Shown: piece after piece, positions 1-9,257 of the stretch
How positions within the stretch are numbered: the stretch's first letter is position 1
Layout of the letters: the number at the start of each line of letters is the position of its first letter
The notes under the pieces: model-generated
The model's input: only the letters and a program-made list of their open reading frames with translations
Databases searched by the model: none
What the model was told of the DNA's origin: nothing
Origin: Phycisphaeraceae bacterium
GTDB taxonomy: Bacteria > Planctomycetota > Phycisphaerae > Phycisphaerales > Phycisphaeraceae
Direction of reading: 5' to 3'
Assembly (NCBI GenBank): GCA_029260615.1
Contig: JAJDCX010000033.1
Location: forward strand, 59,852-123,851
Length of the DNA: 64,000 bases
Program-made: the position numbers and the translations under genes

Positions 1-226
1 AGTTGGACGTCTTAGCCGGACCGAACTTCGTACGAAAATACTGGCCCTTACGGATCTGCGTGCAGACCTTCGCGACCTTCACGCCGTAGATCTTCTCGAT
101 CGCCGCCTTGATCTGAGGCTTGCGGGCTCGCATATTGACCTCAAAACAGTACCGGTTGCGCGACTCGGTTTCCCAAGCACTCTTCTCGGTAACCAGTGGC
201 TTCTTAATGACGGTGGTAGGTTCCAT
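1..226 (-). CDS. rplW: 50S ribosomal protein L23, 3' part outside the window
   Basis: Reverse-strand translation MEPTTVIKKPLVTEKSAWETESRNRYCFEVNMRARKPQIKAAIEKIYGVKVAKVCTQIRKGQYFR; start overlaps the rplD stop (TAATG). Confidence 0.9.
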   Translation of the reverse strand, partial: MEPTTVIKKPLVTEKSAWETESRNRYCFEVNMRARKPQIKAAIEKIYGVKVAKVCTQIRKGQYFRTKFGPAKTSN

Positions 227-888
227 TATTTGGACGCCTCCTGTTTGGCCTTCGCCAGTGCATCGCTAGTCACCCGGCCCAGGTACGCCTCGAAGGCTTC
301 CTTGTCCACCAGCAGGTACCTATGGTTCAACAGATCGAACGCGTTGAGGCGGTCGATCTGAGTGACGTTGACGTTTTCGAGATTCCGGGCAGAAGAGGCT
401 TCGTGGCCGGATACGTTAGGAAGGGCGACCAGGCAGGTACGGTCGATTTTTAGCGATGAAAGCAGGGTCTGGAAGTTTCTGGTGTTGGGCTTGTCGTAGT
501 CCAACTTATCGACAATCTTGATCTCGCCGTCGATCGCTTTAGCCAGGACGGCATTACGATTAGCCAGGCGGCGCATCTTCGTGGGCATGTCCTGTCGCCA
601 GGAATGCGGACGCTTGGCAAAGCCGTGCCCGCCGTGCCGCATGATGTTTGTCCCCGCCGCACCGCGCCGGGCGTTACCCGTACCCTTCTGCTTATACAGC
701 TTGCGGGTCGAGTAGGCGGTGTCAGCACGACTCCTCGTCCGGGCCGAGCCCTGACGACGGTTGGCGTGGTAACGGACATACGCCTGCTTCAAAAGCGCGG
801 GGCGGACCTCGCCGCCGAGCTTCTGCTCGTCGACCTGGATCGTCCCGACTTCTTCGCCGGCCTGATTGTGTACTGTGATATCGATCAT
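226..888 (-). CDS. rplD: 50S ribosomal protein L4
   Basis: RGAAGTNIMRHGGHGFAKRPHSWRQDMPTKMRRLANRNAVLAKA is L4-like; position in S10 cluster. Confidence 0.93.
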   Translation of the reverse strand: MIDITVHNQAGEEVGTIQVDEQKLGGEVRPALLKQAYVRYHANRRQGSARTRSRADTAYSTRKLYKQKGTGNARRGAAGTNIMRHGGHGFAKRPHSWRQDMPTKMRRLANRNAVLAKAIDGEIKIVDKLDYDKPNTRNFQTLLSSLKIDRTCLVALPNVSGHEASSARNLENVNVTQIDRLNAFDLLNHRYLLVDKEAFEAYLGRVTSDALAKAKQEASK

Positions 889-1066
889 CTTAGGTCACCT
901 ACGGTCCCACTAGGGGATGCGTGTGTTTCGCCGCCTGGGCATTGGCCCACAACTGGGCCCGATCGGGATGCCCCACGACTCGGCTGTTAAACCGAATTGT
1001 TGTGGCGTGGTAGTTTCTTTTAGGTGCCGCTTGCTATTAACTAGCTCGCGGCCCCAACCAGACTTT

Positions 1067-1753
1067 CTACGCCTTGGCGGTCTTTGCCTTTCCCTTGTAG
1101 AGGCGTACCGCCTCACGAATCACCAACAAGCCCTTGTTCGCTCCGGGCACAGGGCCCTTCACCAGCAAGAGGTTCTTTTCTTTATCTATCCCGACGATCG
1201 GCAGGCTCCGAACAGTCACCCGTTCATTACCCATCCGCCCGCCCATCCGGATGCCCTTCTTAGGCTTGCCGGTACCCAGGTTCGAGCTGCGGCCACTGAT
1301 CGAGCCCGGCGAACGGTGCTTCCGCTCCACGCCGTGCGTCGCCAACTGGCCCTTAAAGCCGTAACGCTTCATCACACCAGCCGTGCCCTTGCCCTTGCTG
1401 GTGCCGATGACGTCAACGAACTTGATCTCGTCGAACACCTCGACAGTCAACTCTTGACCCAGATCGTAAGAAGCCGCTTCGCCATCAGCCAAACGAACTT
1501 CTCGGTGACGACGCTTGGGGGACAGGCCCGCCTTGGCATCGTGCCCGATCACGGGGTACGTCGAATTACGCCCTTTAACATCCTCAAAAGCGAGTTGGAT
1601 CGCTTCGTAGCCGTCAGTCTCGGACGTCTTGACCTGGCTCACAAAACAAGGCCCGACCTGAATAACGGTGACCGGGATGTTGTTCCCATCGTCGTCGTAC
1701 AGCCGAGTCATGCCGATTTTTTTACCTAGGATCGCTGCGGTCATCGTCTTCAT
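1067..1753 (-). CDS. rplC: 50S ribosomal protein L3
   Basis: ILGKKIGMTRLYDDDGNNIPVTVIQVGPC...GKGTAGVMKRYGFKGQLATHGVERKHRSPGSIS. Confidence 0.95.
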   Translation of the reverse strand: MKTMTAAILGKKIGMTRLYDDDGNNIPVTVIQVGPCFVSQVKTSETDGYEAIQLAFEDVKGRNSTYPVIGHDAKAGLSPKRRHREVRLADGEAASYDLGQELTVEVFDEIKFVDVIGTSKGKGTAGVMKRYGFKGQLATHGVERKHRSPGSISGRSSNLGTGKPKKGIRMGGRMGNERVTVRSLPIVGIDKEKNLLLVKGPVPGANKGLLVIREAVRLYKGKAKTAKA

Positions 1754-1881
1754 CTCCGAGGGGGCAAACGTGTTGCGGATCGTGGCTCTTTTCGCCAGAG
1801 GATCACGCCCCTGTTTTGATCATTCCAGTTTCTATCTAACAAACAGGCGGGACTCTTGCCCGCCACATGCGTGCCTTTAAG

Positions 1882-2190
1882 CTACGCCTTGATCTTCACA
1901 AATACGCCGGCCGGGACGACCAGGCGGTTCAGCGCCTCAACCGTTCGGGCGTTGGGCTCAATAATGTCGATGATCCGCTTGTGCGTTCGGATCTCGAACT
2001 GATCACGGCTCTTCTTATTGACGTGCGGACTACGCAGCACGGTGTACCGCTCCACACGAGTCGGCAGCGGAACCGGACCCGCAACCTTCGCGTTGGTCCG
2101 CTTGGCGTGGTCCACGATCTCACGAGCCGAGGCGTCCAACGCCTGGTGATCGTAAGCTTCCATCCTGATTCGGATCTTCGTTGCTGCCAT
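1882..2190 (-). CDS. rpsJ: 30S ribosomal protein S10
   Basis: [68 protein letters not shown]. Confidence 0.96.
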   Translation of the reverse strand: MAATKIRIRMEAYDHQALDASAREIVDHAKRTNAKVAGPVPLPTRVERYTVLRSPHVNKKSRDQFEIRTHKRIIDIIEPNARTVEALNRLVVPAGVFVKIKA

Positions 2191-2445
2191 CGACTGCTAG
2201 CCTCTACTCTTGCGTTACTTACGCACAAACACCCGCCACGAACGGCGCGACGGGATGAGCCGAGTAGTGTAACCACCCTCAAGGGGTTGTCAATTCCAGT
2301 AGTTTATGAACCCCCAAAAATAATCGGATGGCCGCATCGATGGCTTCCCATTGAACCCGCCCGCGAATCCAGCCCTCCCCCAGACAAGCCCAACCGCCTC
2401 CCATCACGCCAGACCTTTAAAGCGCAAACACTTTACCTGTAAGAC

Positions 2446-2943
2446 TTAAAGATCTCGGCTCGCCTCTTCAAGCACCTGTTCATCCACAAAGATTGGCACG
2501 TCCTGGGCTACACCCAGCGCGATCGCATCGCTGGGCCGAGAGTCGATATCGACCAGCTCGTTATCCCCACGACGCAGAACCAGCCGGGCATAAAAAGTGC
2601 TTTTCTTAAGATCGCAGATCAGGATTTTCTCCAGCTCCGCGTCCAGCCCCTCGATCACGCTCGCCAGCAGCTCGTGAGTCAGGGGCCTGGGCGGCAACTG
2701 CCCCATCAGCCGCCGCTCGATCGCCGCCGCCTCGTTTAGGCCTATAACGATAGGAAAAACCCGCTCGCCTTCGACCTCACGCAGCTCGACGATGTGCATA
2801 TCGTCGGTCTCACGGATCAGTATCCGCGATAGTTCCATCCGAACCGCCATCTGTGCCGCTCCTTCCCGGATCTTCTTATTCACTCGTATCCCAGGCAATA
2901 AGCCCTGACGCCCATACTCAAAACCACCCGCAAACGCCCCCAA
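2446..2943 (-). CDS. Bifunctional nuclease (DUF151) family protein
   Basis: VFPIVIGLNEAAAIERRLMGQLPPRPLTHELLASVIEGLDAELEKILICDLKKSTFYARL...DIDSRPSDAIALGV. Confidence 0.88.
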   Translation of the reverse strand: MGAFAGGFEYGRQGLLPGIRVNKKIREGAAQMAVRMELSRILIRETDDMHIVELREVEGERVFPIVIGLNEAAAIERRLMGQLPPRPLTHELLASVIEGLDAELEKILICDLKKSTFYARLVLRRGDNELVDIDSRPSDAIALGVAQDVPIFVDEQVLEEASRDL

Positions 2944-2955
2944 TTCTGCTACCCC

Positions 2956-4560
2956 CTACTTCTCCCGACTTGCCGCCTCCGGCCGAAGCACCCAACGGAA
3001 AGACCCATCCTCCACCACTACTTTCAAGTCCTTCATCTGTACCCCCCCCTTGACGACCGTTCCGGGCAAATGTTTCTTCATGCCAGCCAGCACACCCGCA
3101 TACTCGGGATCACCCGCGAGATTGTGCCACTCTTCGGGGTCACGCGCCTCATCATATAACTCTTCCTCGCCCCCGACATACCACGAGTACCGCCATTGCC
3201 GTGAACGTACAGAAATATTAGGCTTCCTAAGGCTCTTCTTCTTATCTCCCGGGTGCTGCCACGTCGTAATGATATGCCGGTCATCCTCCCGCGACGGGTC
3301 TTTAAGTAGACCCACCAGGCTCCGCCCATCCAGCGTGTCTCGGACCGGCACCCCACACAGATCGATGAGTGTCGGATACAAATCAACCAGGCTCACCGGC
3401 GTCCCGCTACGCCCCCCCCCCGCTATCCCAGGGCCCGCGATAATCACCGGCACATGCGTTGCTCGCTCCCAAAGAGTCTTCTTCCCCCAGTGCTTCTTCT
3501 CACCCAAGTGATACCCGTTGTCGCTCCAAAAAACGACTACCGTGTTGTCCCCGTACTCACTACTTTCCAACGCATCAAGAATCCTCCCGATCTGCGCATC
3601 TGCATATGAAAGCGAAGCCAGGTATCCCCGCACATACCCACCCCACTCGTCATGCTTGACGACCGAATCATAGTGCCCCTTCGCCCGCTGCTCACGCAGG
3701 TTACGGACCCGCTTGGGCAGATCCTCAAGGTCACCTTCCAAAACACGCGGGAGCGTGATTTCACCTTCAGGATAGAGGTCGTAGTAGTGTTGCGGAGCGT
3801 AGTTAGGCTTGTGCGGGCTATACAAACCAACCGCCAGCATAAACGGCTTGTCATGCGTCTGCCCTAGAAAATCAACCGCCCAACCCGTGACCAGGCTATC
3901 AGCCACCAGCGCTTCGAGCCTGTCATCAAAGGCATAAAAGTCAAACCGCCCGGCCCGCGATTCCTTCGCCGTCTCCGTAAACGCCATCTGGTTGCGGTCT
4001 GCCCCCAGCACCTCCGCGTAGTTGCCCGGATAGTCCATCCCCCCCGCACGCGCCGCCGCCCCCTCTTTCCAGTGGTAATACTCATCAAACATGGACGGCG
4101 CGATATTCCCACCCGTCTGGTGAAACACCTTCCCACCACCATGCACGGAATAACCGTTGCTGCGAAAATGCGCCGGCAGCGTCACCAGGTCCGGCCGGTT
4201 GTACAGCAACGGCTCGTCCTCATAAATCCCCGTCGAGTACGGATACATCCCCGACATCACGCTTGCCCGCGAGGCATTACACATCGGTGCCGCGCAGTAC
4301 GCCCTCTCGAACAACACCCCCTGCTCCGCCAACCGATCAATGTTCGGGGTCACCGCCTGCCCGTCCCCATAGCTGCCCACCCAATCGTTCAGGTCATCCA
4401 CAACTATAAAAACAACATTGGGTTGGCTCCCCCCAAACGCCGGCGGAGACTGCTTCGCCGGCAAAGATTCCGGGGGCTCCTCAGAACAACCACCAAACGC
4501 GCAACCCACCACGGCAATCAACAAAAACACGCCATCCCTACGGTGTAAACGCATAGTCAC
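2956..4560 (-). CDS. Sulfatase (iduronate/choline-sulfatase-like), lipoprotein-type N-terminus
   Basis: NVVFIVVDDLNDWVGSYG and formylglycine motif CNASR (CxAxR); GYHLGEKKHWGKKTLWERATHVPVIIAGPG. Confidence 0.92.
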   Translation of the reverse strand: MTMRLHRRDGVFLLIAVVGCAFGGCSEEPPESLPAKQSPPAFGGSQPNVVFIVVDDLNDWVGSYGDGQAVTPNIDRLAEQGVLFERAYCAAPMCNASRASVMSGMYPYSTGIYEDEPLLYNRPDLVTLPAHFRSNGYSVHGGGKVFHQTGGNIAPSMFDEYYHWKEGAAARAGGMDYPGNYAEVLGADRNQMAFTETAKESRAGRFDFYAFDDRLEALVADSLVTGWAVDFLGQTHDKPFMLAVGLYSPHKPNYAPQHYYDLYPEGEITLPRVLEGDLEDLPKRVRNLREQRAKGHYDSVVKHDEWGGYVRGYLASLSYADAQIGRILDALESSEYGDNTVVVFWSDNGYHLGEKKHWGKKTLWERATHVPVIIAGPGIAGGGRSGTPVSLVDLYPTLIDLCGVPVRDTLDGRSLVGLLKDPSREDDRHIITTWQHPGDKKKSLRKPNISVRSRQWRYSWYVGGEEELYDEARDPEEWHNLAGDPEYAGVLAGMKKHLPGTVVKGGVQMKDLKVVVEDGSFRWVLRPEAASREK

Positions 4561-4627
4561 GACCTTCTAATTCTGATTGGCTCAATGCGATCGACCCAAG
4601 AAAGATACCCAGGTCATATTAGAACAA

Positions 4628-6007
4628 TTAAGACACCTGTACCAAAGCGTGGTACCCACCGTCCTGATAGCTCACCACCCGCCCGCTAGGCCACGCCTGA
4701 TGGTCATGCACGATCTCACCCTTGACCAAACCCGCCAACCACACCGCCTGCGCACGGTTCTCTTCGTGTTCCAGACTACAAGTGCTGTACAAGATCACCC
4801 CCCCTGACCCGACCCACCCCGCCGTCTTGCGGATGATCTGCCGCTGCAGCGTCACCAGCGAACTAAGCCCCCGGCTGTTAAAACGGTAACGCGCCTCGGA
4901 CCGCCGAGCCAACACCGCCGTATTCGAACACGGCACATCCAGCACCAACAAATCCAGCTTCTCACTCGGCTCACTCTCAGGGGCCACCACCTGCGCGTTG
5001 GCAAACCCACCAATCGAACCCTTCAACGCCGCCCGCCTCACATCATCAATATCCGTCGCACCGATCTTCGCCCCCGGATGCATCGCCGCCAGTTGCCGCG
5101 TCTTGGTCCCCCGCCCCGCACAAAAATCAAACGCCAGCGACACCTTCAAATCCCCGCAACTCTCGATCGGCTTCGCCGAAGCGGGGTCCTGCACACGCCG
5201 GGATGGGTTTTCTTTTAAGAAGGCCTGCAGCCCCCCATGAACCCCCCGCCAGACGATATACCCCGCTTGGTCATGAGGCTGGTACTGCTCGGTCGCCTCC
5301 CGATCAAACCCCTCCTCCACCGCCACAATCACCGGCGGCGACTTCACGCCGTGCAAACAATATTCTTCCGCACGCTCAGCACCAAACGCAGTGGTCCACC
5401 GGTTAATCAGAAACATCGGGTGACTGGTCGCAACCGCCAAGTGCCTCGCCCTCTGACCCGTCACCGGCAGCAACGGCTCCGTGAGCCTCACACAACCCCC
5501 ATCCAACGGCAGCAAGTCACGCCCAGGCTCCCACGCCAGATCAGCCTCAACCCCCCCCACCATCTGCGAAACCTTCCGCAGCACCGCATTCACCAGCCCC
5601 GCCGCACCCGCCCGGATCCACCGACGTGCCAACTCCACCTGCTCATCCACCACCGCATGCGCAGGCAGCCCATCCATAAAAACCAGCTGCGCCGCACCCG
5701 ACAAAAGCACCCCCTGAACCGTCGATTCCATCGACCGCAGCGGCTTCTCCAGCACCCGATCCAGCAGGTATTCAAGCGTGATCCACCGCTGCAACGCCGT
5801 CCGCTGGATCGCCGTCGCCAACGCCTTGTCCTGCGGACTCAATCCAGAAGTGACCAAAGACACCGCAGGGAGATCGGGATAACGTTTCGCGGCAATGGCC
5901 AGCGACGAAGTGGCGGCCCCTCGCGCGGTGGGCAGGCGTTTCGATTTAATGTCCATGGGATGGGTCAGGCCGGAGGGGGCACCGGGGGGGGGCTGGCCGG
6001 GGGTCAA
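4628..6007 (-). CDS. RsmB/NOP-family RNA (cytosine-5) methyltransferase with N-terminal NusB-like domain
   Basis: FDFCAGRGTKTRQLAA...LLVLDVPCSNTAVLARRSEARYRF...GGVILYSTCSLEHEEN. Confidence 0.88.
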   Translation of the reverse strand: MTPGQPPPGAPSGLTHPMDIKSKRLPTARGAATSSLAIAAKRYPDLPAVSLVTSGLSPQDKALATAIQRTALQRWITLEYLLDRVLEKPLRSMESTVQGVLLSGAAQLVFMDGLPAHAVVDEQVELARRWIRAGAAGLVNAVLRKVSQMVGGVEADLAWEPGRDLLPLDGGCVRLTEPLLPVTGQRARHLAVATSHPMFLINRWTTAFGAERAEEYCLHGVKSPPVIVAVEEGFDREATEQYQPHDQAGYIVWRGVHGGLQAFLKENPSRRVQDPASAKPIESCGDLKVSLAFDFCAGRGTKTRQLAAMHPGAKIGATDIDDVRRAALKGSIGGFANAQVVAPESEPSEKLDLLVLDVPCSNTAVLARRSEARYRFNSRGLSSLVTLQRQIIRKTAGWVGSGGVILYSTCSLEHEENRAQAVWLAGLVKGEIVHDHQAWPSGRVVSYQDGGYHALVQVS

Positions 6008-7746
6008 GCCGGATTAGATTTACTCGTCTTGTCGGACTGCTCGGACTGCTCGGGCTGGTCGGCCGGGTTCACTGACGCGACACCCAACGCCTTATGGACC
6101 TCTTCGAGCAGTTGATCCACCTTAAACGGCTTGAACATCACGCTAGAAAGCCCGTCTTGACTGGCACGAACGATCGAGTGGTGCGGATCATACCCAAAAC
6201 CCGTCATCAAGATCACAGGCATCTCGTCCCGCTGCCGCCTCGCCGCAGCAAACACCTCGTAACCATTGCGGTAAGGCATCTTGATATCCGAGATCACCAG
6301 GTCAAACGGGTCCTGCTCCAGCAGCGTACAGCTCTCGTACCCGTCCTTACACACCTCCACCACGCACCCCGATTTAACCAGGATCTCGCTGATCGATTTA
6401 CGGATGTTCGGCTCGTCGTCCGCTACCAGCACACGCTTGCCCTTCAGCAGTGGGTCGTGACCAACAGGGGCGTGCTCTTTTGCACCCAACACAATGTTCG
6501 GCCCCGCCGCGACGTGCTTCACCGAATCACGGATCGTCTCAACGTGTTCCACAATCCGATTCAATCGGCCACGCATCGTGTCGTCGCCGATGTACTCCTC
6601 CATCAGCGTCCTCGCCTCGGTCACAATATCCGCCATCGGCTGGGCCATCTCCTGCACCACGCTCTCCGTGATCTGCCCGCTGGTCGCGCAACGCTCGGTC
6701 ACCAGCAGGTCCAGGATATTCAACGCCATCCCGACGTAACGCCCAAATATCTCCGCAAACTGCCGGTCGTCCTCGTTGAACGCACCCACCGACTCCGACT
6801 CGATGTTGTAGACCCCCACCACCTTGTCAAACAGCTTCAAAGGCACCGTCAGCGAACTCTTACAATGCCTCAGACCCAGCACATAACGCGGGTCTTTCTC
6901 CGTGTCGTGACAGATATAACTCCGACCCGTCGCCGCCACATAGCCGCATATCCCGTTGCCCTCCGGCTGGGCGTACAAATCAATCTCCAACGCCTCGCTT
7001 GGCAGCCCCTCCGCGATCACCACCTCCAGCTTGCTGCTGCGCTTATCCAACAACCTCACCGCAAAGTGATCGAAACGCATCAGCTTCTTGGAGTACTTAA
7101 TGATCTTCTCTTCAAGAAGACGCAGCCGTTCGCTCGGCGACAACTTCGCCACAGCCTCCGTCTCGATCCGTGACAGCTCACGCCCCGCCGAGTCGATCGC
7201 GTCGATCTTGCCCTGCAAGCGTCGCCCGCTGGTCGCGTCCCATACCACCGCCACCACCTGCTGCACCTTCCCCGTGTCCGTCACCACAGGCGAACAGATC
7301 ATCTCAAAATAATAGTCTTCCACCTGGAACGTGTACTTCTTGCTGCGCGGATACGACACATCCGTGATCGGCCCCGTCTGCGTCGAAAACACCGACAACG
7401 CCTGCGCACACACCTGACGCACATGATCATTCACTTCCGGCGAAAAGCTCCGCATCTTCCGGTTCGACCAGGTCGTCCGACCATCGGGGTCAACAATACA
7501 CACACCCTCCCCGATCGTGTTCAGCACCAGGCTCGACTTCTCCCCGACCAGCGCACGCTCCAACGGCAGAAAATCGCCGACGTCAGCAAACACCGCGTGG
7601 TACGAGTGCGTACGCAACGCAGCCATCGCCTTTTCCATATCATCGAACACATCGACCTGAAATGACTGCCCAAGCTCCTGGGCTACCGGGTAATCCTGGG
7701 TCACCTTCCCAGCAAAAATCAAAATACGCGGGCGGGTCTCATCCAT
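6004..7746 (-). CDS. Multidomain signalling protein: PAS-like, GAF, helical segment, C-terminal receiver (REC)
   Basis: VCIVDPDGRTTWSNRKMRSF (PAS); GAF region YLPSEALEIDLYAQPEGNGICGYVAATGRSYICHD; RVLVADDEPNIRKSISEIL...DLVISDIKMPYRNGYEV (REC); overlaps the methyltransferase gene by 4 nt. Confidence 0.8.
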   Translation of the reverse strand: MDETRPRILIFAGKVTQDYPVAQELGQSFQVDVFDDMEKAMAALRTHSYHAVFADVGDFLPLERALVGEKSSLVLNTIGEGVCIVDPDGRTTWSNRKMRSFSPEVNDHVRQVCAQALSVFSTQTGPITDVSYPRSKKYTFQVEDYYFEMICSPVVTDTGKVQQVVAVVWDATSGRRLQGKIDAIDSAGRELSRIETEAVAKLSPSERLRLLEEKIIKYSKKLMRFDHFAVRLLDKRSSKLEVVIAEGLPSEALEIDLYAQPEGNGICGYVAATGRSYICHDTEKDPRYVLGLRHCKSSLTVPLKLFDKVVGVYNIESESVGAFNEDDRQFAEIFGRYVGMALNILDLLVTERCATSGQITESVVQEMAQPMADIVTEARTLMEEYIGDDTMRGRLNRIVEHVETIRDSVKHVAAGPNIVLGAKEHAPVGHDPLLKGKRVLVADDEPNIRKSISEILVKSGCVVEVCKDGYESCTLLEQDPFDLVISDIKMPYRNGYEVFAAARRQRDEMPVILMTGFGYDPHHSIVRASQDGLSSVMFKPFKVDQLLEEVHKALGVASVNPADQPEQSEQSDKTSKSNPA

Positions 7747-7800
7747 TTTCGCTACTCATACGGCTTCTGTTAAATCTATCGGCGGCCGCTTCACCCTCAG

Positions 7801-7819
7801 CCCCCGGCTTTACCGGGGG
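7801..7819 (-). promoter_or_regulatory. Strong GC hairpin in the leader of the PAS/GAF/REC gene
   Basis: CCCCCGG-CTTTA-CCGGGGG perfect 7-bp stem. Confidence 0.4.
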
Positions 7820-8000
7820 ATCGGCCTGATGATGGGCACGGGTTTGGATCGTAATCCGTATCACCTGGCCTTAGCCTAAATACCGCTGCAAAAGTTACGA
7901 CGTCATACCGCGACCGAACTAGTATCGAGCCATCCTAAGCCAACCCATTAGTTTACCCCGCCCAAGCGCCTTATCAATACAATACCGCCCAAACACCACA

Positions 8001-9026
8001 TTATAGCCGCCGCGTCACCACCGAATCCGCCAAACCCAGTAGATACGACCTCGCAGGCGTGTCCTCAAGGTTCTCCATCAGCCCCAACTTCGCACGCTCG
8101 ACCAGTGAAACCGCTTTTTCTCGGGCGTAATCAAGCGACTCCCACTCCAACAAAACCTCACGCACACGCACCGCCACCTCACCCGCACGCTCTTCCGATA
8201 ACCCCTCGCCCCCTTCGGACCTCAACAGCCCGATCAATTCTTCCCGGCAAGCCTCATCGCACGCACCCAGCGCGTGGATCAACGGCAGCGTCAGCTTCCC
8301 CTTAACCAGATCCTGCCCAAGCGTCTTACCCACCGTATCTTGGTCACCCGTCAGGTCCAGCACATCATCAATAATCTGAAACGCGATACCCAGCGTCTCT
8401 CCATAACCGTACAACGCCTCCGCCACCTTCTGCCCGCACCCGCTTAGCTCCGCCGTCACCCCGCAGCAGGCACCGCACAGGCTCGCCGTCTTGCGTGTGA
8501 TGATCTTGAAATACGTCGGCTCATCCAGGTCCAGCCGATGCCGGTTCGCCAACTGCAGCAGCTCCCCCTCACAGACCGTATTCGTCGCGTGAGCGATCAT
8601 CCGGCTGATCTCCGGGCTCCCCAGCGATGAACACAGATGGTACGCATGGCTAATCAGGTAATCCCCCAGCATCACCGCCGCCTCATTGCCACGCAGGTGA
8701 TTGATCGTCGCACCCCGCCGCCGCATCTGCGCATCGTCCAACACATCGTCATGCACCAGCGTCGCCAAGTGGACCATCTCCACCACCGCCGCCGCTACCA
8801 GGTACTTCTGCTCGATCGTCTCGCACGTGGGCTCCACCGCCATCGCCGTCGCCAGCACCAGCATCGGCCTAAGCATCTTCCCGTGGTACCGCTGGGCGTG
8901 CCCCGCCAGGTCATTCACACAATCCAGATCGCTTTGCAACTCCCCAGCAAACACCCGGCGAACCTCAACAAGGTCCGCCTCCAGCCGCTGCCGCAGCACG
9001 TTGTCCTGTGATGTAAGTACAGACAT
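8001..9026 (-). CDS. Polyprenyl (trans-isoprenyl) diphosphate synthase
   Basis: LVHDDVLDDAQMRRRGATIN first DDxxD; FQIIDDVLDLTGD second. Confidence 0.94.
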   Translation of the reverse strand: MSVLTSQDNVLRQRLEADLVEVRRVFAGELQSDLDCVNDLAGHAQRYHGKMLRPMLVLATAMAVEPTCETIEQKYLVAAAVVEMVHLATLVHDDVLDDAQMRRRGATINHLRGNEAAVMLGDYLISHAYHLCSSLGSPEISRMIAHATNTVCEGELLQLANRHRLDLDEPTYFKIITRKTASLCGACCGVTAELSGCGQKVAEALYGYGETLGIAFQIIDDVLDLTGDQDTVGKTLGQDLVKGKLTLPLIHALGACDEACREELIGLLRSEGGEGLSEERAGEVAVRVREVLLEWESLDYAREKAVSLVERAKLGLMENLEDTPARSYLLGLADSVVTRRL

Positions 9027-9147
9027 CCAGCCGGTCCTGACATAAAAAACACGGGTCCACCCAGGATTGTAACGCCACCCAGCCGACTCCGCTTACCCTC
9101 GTCCCTTAAAAAGCTCACCCATAGCCCCTCCGACACTACTTTTTTAG

Positions 9148-9176
9148 TTGACAGGGGTTACGCTCGATTCTACTGT
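9148..9176 (+). promoter_or_regulatory. Sigma70-type promoter upstream of the Ser/Thr kinase
   Basis: TTGACA -17 nt- TACTGT, about 80 nt upstream of the ATG. Confidence 0.5.
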
Positions 9177-9257
9177 TAAATATGTTACAGTTAGGCCATC
9201 CACGGGGGGACGGCTATCTCCGCCCGGATCGTCAAACCACCAGCCCGCCTGTCTACG

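Noticed and set aside
972-1005. tRNA-Asn-like anticodon arm
   Set aside because: No D-arm, T-arm or acceptor stem around it; loop is 8 nt
917-1729. 270-aa plus-strand ORF opposite rplC
   Set aside because: Antisense to a clearly recognised L3 gene; His/Arg-rich composition typical of shadow frames in GC-rich DNA
5237-6115. 292-aa plus-strand ORF
   Set aside because: Antisense to the RsmB-like gene; extreme Arg/Pro/His/Gln composition, no recognisable fold
6094-7173. 359-aa plus-strand ORF
   Set aside because: Antisense shadow of the PAS/GAF/REC gene; His/Arg/Leu-rich low complexity
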